Below, one piece after another: positions 60,423 through 64,000 of a DNA stretch of 64,000 nucleotides (position 1 is its first letter; every line of letters begins with the position of its first letter). The DNA comes from Selaginella tamariscina. Its lineage: Eukaryota > Streptophyta > Lycopodiopsida > Selaginellales > Selaginellaceae. The translations under genes and the position numbers were made by a program. The stretch is taken from NCBI GenBank assembly GCA_003024785.1, contig PUQB01000060.1, positions 372,001 through 436,000 of the forward strand. Direction: 5' to 3'. The notes beneath the pieces are model-generated. The model was given only the letters and a program-made list of their open reading frames with translations. It was not told the DNA's origin and did no database searches.

Positions 60423-61870
60423 ACTAGACTTACATGTCCATGTTATCCTTTGTTTCCTTTTGTGAATGTTCTTTCTCGTCACCATGACTTGAACTGAATA
60501 TCTGACGCTCCTTCATGCATAGTATCATATAAGTATAACAAAAACTATATAATCTATATTAATATATGTGTGTGTGTAACACCTTGAGGATTTCGTCAGC
60601 AAGATTGCATTCTTTTGAGAGACCTTTGTCCAGATTGGTAGCCACGTCAATATGTAAACCCTCTGTATCTCCACGGCATCACTGTCAAAATATTCCTCGA
60701 ATTTATTTGAAGATCCTGTAATGTTCTGAGATGTAGATCCTGGCATATTCCCAGATTGAGTTTCCAGATTCTTTGGAATATCCTCCACCTTCTGAGGCCG
60801 TAGAACCTGCCTTTTGGACTCGATTCCAAGCTTTTCTGCTTGAGAGGTCAACTCCGATACTTGCTTAGTGAATAAGCCCTCTAGAAAGAATGTGTCAGAA
60901 GTGTGTGCGTGTGTGCGCGCGCGTGTGTGTGTGAGAGAGAGAGAGGCACTTATACTAGAGATGGATATGTGTAACAATGCTAATTGCTAAAATATAGCAA
61001 TCCAGATAAATATATATGTATCCCATTTATATAATATATAGATATGATGCAACATGTTGTATTGTTGTCGTTTTGGTGTGTGTGTGTGTGTACAAGTTCA
61101 TTACTTTCTTTTATCTAGTTGCTGTGTATAAGTGTATATACATGGATATAACACAATACACACACATATAATTAATATATGCAGACCTTGAGAATGTTGT
61201 CTATAGTTTGAATAGCCATTGTTTCTTCCCGAACTGACCTCCGCATCTTGGACACGAGACAAATTCCTTCTCGGACTAGTTTCCTGAGGGAGCTCCTTCT
61301 CGGACTAGTTTCCTGGCCCAAGTCGGACTCCTCTTGAAGCCATTCTCTTTTGTATTCCCCACTGTTATTATTCAGTCCCTTGCTAGCATTTCTGAAAACT
61401 TAAATTGTGTACATACATACACATACAACGTGTACACACACGCACACACACCGGTCTAGTTTGTGGGACTTTTCCAACACTCGGGGAGATTTTTTCTCTG
61501 GGAAGGCCTTAGTCATGGTAACATCCACATACTGATCGTAAGCTTCACATCCGCATTCTCATCCTCATCTAAGGAGATGGATACCCTTGCATATTCCTGT
61601 CTCTCTCTTCCTGTGCACTACTCCATGACTGAACCATCTTCTCGAGACCATTTGCAATCTGTTCGATCGCATTGTAGTCGAATATGTGTGAGAAACTAAG
61701 CTCGTCCAGTGTTCCTGCACTTCCCTTCCTTCCTTCTTGTTCTCGATTTGTTTCCATGCAGGTCATGTTTTTCTATCTACATTCCTGTGTGATTTCGACT
61801 GCAATTTAAATACATGAAATTTACCTCGATCTGCTTCTTGTGAGGACTCGTGTACCTGCTTCCTTGCCAT
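57549..61870 (-). CDS. many-exon coiled-coil protein, unidentified
   Basis: Start ATG at 61870 (MARKQVHESSQEADR), stop TAA at 57551-57549. Over fifteen short exons can be followed by GT-AG borders. Examples: about 61770-61440 (LDELSFSHIFDYNAIEQIA), 61380-61190 (two QETSPRR copies), 60890-60590 (LTSQAEKLGIESKRQVL; NLDKGLSKECNLADEILK), 59140-59050 (ELDDTKEAYKNKVEELQIAL), 59040-58900 (EMKMLQLKSRSQLLEQEPLP), 58680-58575 (EWTTRRLENYRKQNLKLQRE), 58510-58445 (LRKNLEDALQKVNTLQ), 58140-58060 (SFLMALAQWLQNIKK), ending KEVQALQNELEKLACRR. The second half is clear heptad coiled coil. Several one-base frame breaks occur (near 61525, 60665, 59705, 57605). A cytoskeletal or basal-body role would suit a flagellated-sperm plant but is a guess. 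Confidence 0.65.
58015..60421. repeat. series of (CA/TG)n tracts in the coiled-coil gene introns
   Basis: Tracts of about 12-34 bp lie at about 58015, 58214, 58379, 58540, 58800, 58864, 58988, 59175, 59778, 59960 and 60388. Almost every intron has one and no exon does. Confidence 0.9.
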
Positions 61871-62040
61871 TCTTAGTTTGTGCCCTAGATTCTCGTGTAA
61901 CGGTCGTATCGCCTCCGTCGATTGTTCCGATCCAACGATCAGATTTGAATGCGAAATTCAATCAAGTTGTTTGTGCACACACAAAATATAAGAAGAAACG
62001 CACACACCGCACGCAACGCGCGCACACACCACACATCAAA

Positions 62041-63931
62041 TCAAGGTGTAGCTTGCTTAACTTCCAAAGATTCACAAGTCTGATTAGTTGCATAAACTCC
62101 AGAGAGTGCAATATAACACGCAGACCTGGTGGGTTCGAGTTCAAAACCCGCTCAGCAGCAGCTTCTGCCCTTTGCTCGTCTGAATGAAGTCGACATGAAC
62201 CCAGAAAGCTTGACCACGCACGTGCATCCGGCTCAAAAGGCATACATTCTACCAAGTCCTCGGACAACCTCACGTGACCGTTTCTTCCGAGCAGGTCAAT
62301 CATACACCCATAATGCTCGACTCCTGGTGAGATCCAATCGTCCTCTACCATGGATACGAAGTACTGGAGACCTTCTTTGAGCCTGCCCACGTGACTGCAA
62401 GCGTGTAAGACGCTAATATACAAAACACTGCTCGGTGGGAATCCCTCCAGCCTCATCTCATGAAAGACATCGAGAGCCTCTCTGCCCCGACCATGCCGTG
62501 CATACACATTGATCATGTTCACCCAAGAAACGTTGTTCTTAACACGCAACGTGTCAAATGCAGCCCTCGCATTCTCTAGGCTACCGCACCTGCTATACAT
62601 GTTAACCACTGCAGTTAATACCATGGTTGAGTTCTCTAAACCATATTCAACTATCTGCGTGTGTATCCTTTCGCCTTGTATTGCATCTGCACAAGCCTCA
62701 AGTACACTCACAAATGTAGCTTGGGTAGGCCTCACGGAGTCGCAGCACATCCAGCGATAGAGAAGCATCGCCTCGGTACCACGCCGTTCTGGGCATACGC
62801 GGCAATGATCGCGTTCCAGGCAGCCTGATCTTTCCTTATCATCCCGTCGAACACATCTTCTTGCTCCCATCTCCCATCTCCCGTACATAGTTACCAGGGC
62901 CGAAGAGAGAACCGTATGAGATTCAAATCCTGAACATGCAGCATCGTCGTGTATGGCTCTACCCGTGGTGAAGTCGGAGCATGCGCCGAGAACATTAACT
63001 AAAGTGACCGGGTCGAAGGTAGCTGCTTGCATTCTCATACTCCTGTACACATCAATGGCTTTCTGGGGATGCCCATTGTGTGCATATGCTGCTATCATCG
63101 AGTTCCACGATATCGAGCTCTTCCTCGACAACATACCAAACAGACGCTCCGCTTCCGGGAGCCTACCGAAGTTCCCATACATATTGATAAGCGAGTTGCA
63201 CACGACAACCGACGACTCCAACCCACACGCAGCGATCCGTGCGTGGACATCGATCCCATCCTGTACCCAGCCTAGTTCAGTACACGCGTCGACCACAATG
63301 GAGAAAGTGTACATGTTGGGCGGACGCCATCTGAATCGATTCGTTTATAGAGATCTATCGCGTCCACAAAATGCCCATTGTGTGCATATGCAGTGATCAT
63401 TGCAGTCCATGCTACGATATCTCTCTTCTGCATCGAGTCGAAGAGTTTCCTTGCCTCTCTAACACTCCCGCATCTTCCGTACATGTCCAGAAGTGCGGTT
63501 TCGAGGATCGGATCTGTTCCGACTTGGCATTTGATAGCTTGCTCGTGTATCTTCCGTCCCTCTTCAATATCGGTCACCCCAGTTAGAGCGTGCATGAATG
63601 TGACTCTACTCGGTTGCAGGTTCCCGTTCCTAACCATCGCCCAGAAGAGGGAGAGGGATTTCTGGATATGCCCGTTCTGGGCATATGCAGCGATGATCAT
63701 GTTCCAGGAGAATACATTTGGGGATTTGATTGAGGAGAATACGTTCCAAGCTTCTTCGACACTCCCGCATTTGCCGTATGCTTGCACGATCATGTTGGAG
63801 ATGAATGTGGTGTTGTTGTGGCCTTTGGATGCAATCTCATTGTGTACCTTCTTTGTTTCCATGAGGTTACCGGTGCATTTTCTAAGTAGAGCTGTGTAGT
63901 ATGCTTGATGCTTGTGCACATTTCGCTGCAT
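62041..63931 (-). CDS. PLS-class PPR protein (about 630 aa, no introns seen)
   Basis: ATG at 63931; the likely stop is at 62041-62043 after frame repair. Repeats include VFSWNMIIAAYAQNGHIQ, VAWTAMITAYAHNGHF, ISWNSMIAAYAHNGHPQ, AAWNAIIAAYAQNG and VSWVNMINVYARHGRG. The end is an E1-type region (WSSFLGSCRLHSDEQRAE, then one frame over CYIALSGVYATNQTCES). No DYW domain. Breaks: a C lost from CCCC near 63320 (RP|NMYTFS), a two-base and a one-base loss near 62870 and 62776 that cancel, and a G lost near 62128. The first open block is 219 codons and the second 450. Family role: organelle RNA binding. The tail runs close to the start of the coiled-coil gene on the same strand (171 bp away). Confidence 0.85.
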
Positions 63932-64000
63932 TCACTAAGCATCGAATGTATTAATGTTTTAATCAATGACATATTTATACAAACATTATCAATTGATGTA

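Noticed and set aside
61962..63931. A DYW cytidine-deaminase domain on any of the three PPR proteins
   Set aside because: All three end after E1-like text. I found no HxE...PCxxC signature nearby in any frame.

Overview
This is nuclear DNA of a land plant. The genes are multi-exon with short GT-AG introns. They include plant-type families (sucrose-phosphate synthase, RBP45/47, plant synaptotagmin, F-box/PP2, PLS-type pentatricopeptide-repeat proteins) and there is a nuclear tRNA-Gly. A sperm-tail PG-rich-repeat protein points to a plant with flagellated sperm. Three very large PPR genes with the 'AYAQNGH' style of repeat lie in one 33 kb stretch, which suggests a seed-free plant, most likely a Selaginella-like lycophyte. 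The lineage is my inference; the gene families are read from the sequence.

Layout. 1-6.8 kb is repeat land: the 3' end of a decayed Ty3/gypsy element, diverged tandem repeats, a dense CA/TG block, a fold-back repeat and a displaced copy of an intron of the RBP45-like gene. 6.8-12.1 kb holds an intact GNAT acetyltransferase gene (minus strand), a decayed kinesin-12, an intronless GNAT fragment, a glycosyltransferase relic and a second, damaged GNAT copy. 12.8-15.3 kb is an RBP45/47-like RNA-binding protein; 15.9-17.1 kb is cyanase (minus strand). 17.2-18.0 kb is a roughly 200-bp satellite, 18.6-19.0 kb a MITE, and 19.5-26.5 kb a nearly full-length but decayed chromovirus-type Ty3/gypsy element on the minus strand. 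From 28 kb the window is gene-dense: F-box/WD40 (minus), a giant PPR (plus, 66 bp away head to head), tRNA-Gly, a CD2BP2/LIN1-like spliceosomal protein, sucrose-phosphate synthase, a two-C2 synaptotagmin, F-box/PP2, a second giant PPR (minus), a small acidic conserved-looking protein, the PG-rich-repeat protein, and a single-exon double-zinc-finger orphan. After 2.5 kb of AT-rich DNA come a many-exon coiled-coil gene and a third PPR (both minus).

There is no operon-like functional unit. Plausible themes are organelle RNA processing (three PPRs), pre-mRNA handling (RBP45, CD2BP2) and sperm motility (PG-rich protein, perhaps the coiled-coil protein). Telo-box motifs (AGGGTTT/AAACCCTA) lie just upstream of several start codons.

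One pattern cuts across everything. Otherwise well-preserved genes (SPS, RBP45, cyanase, synaptotagmin, all PPRs, even the tRNA) carry single-base indels, mostly one base missing from a run of two to five, with almost no substitution-type stops. I read this mainly as residual consensus error. CDS entries therefore give gene spans, with exon coordinates in the evidence, and several frames must be crossed.
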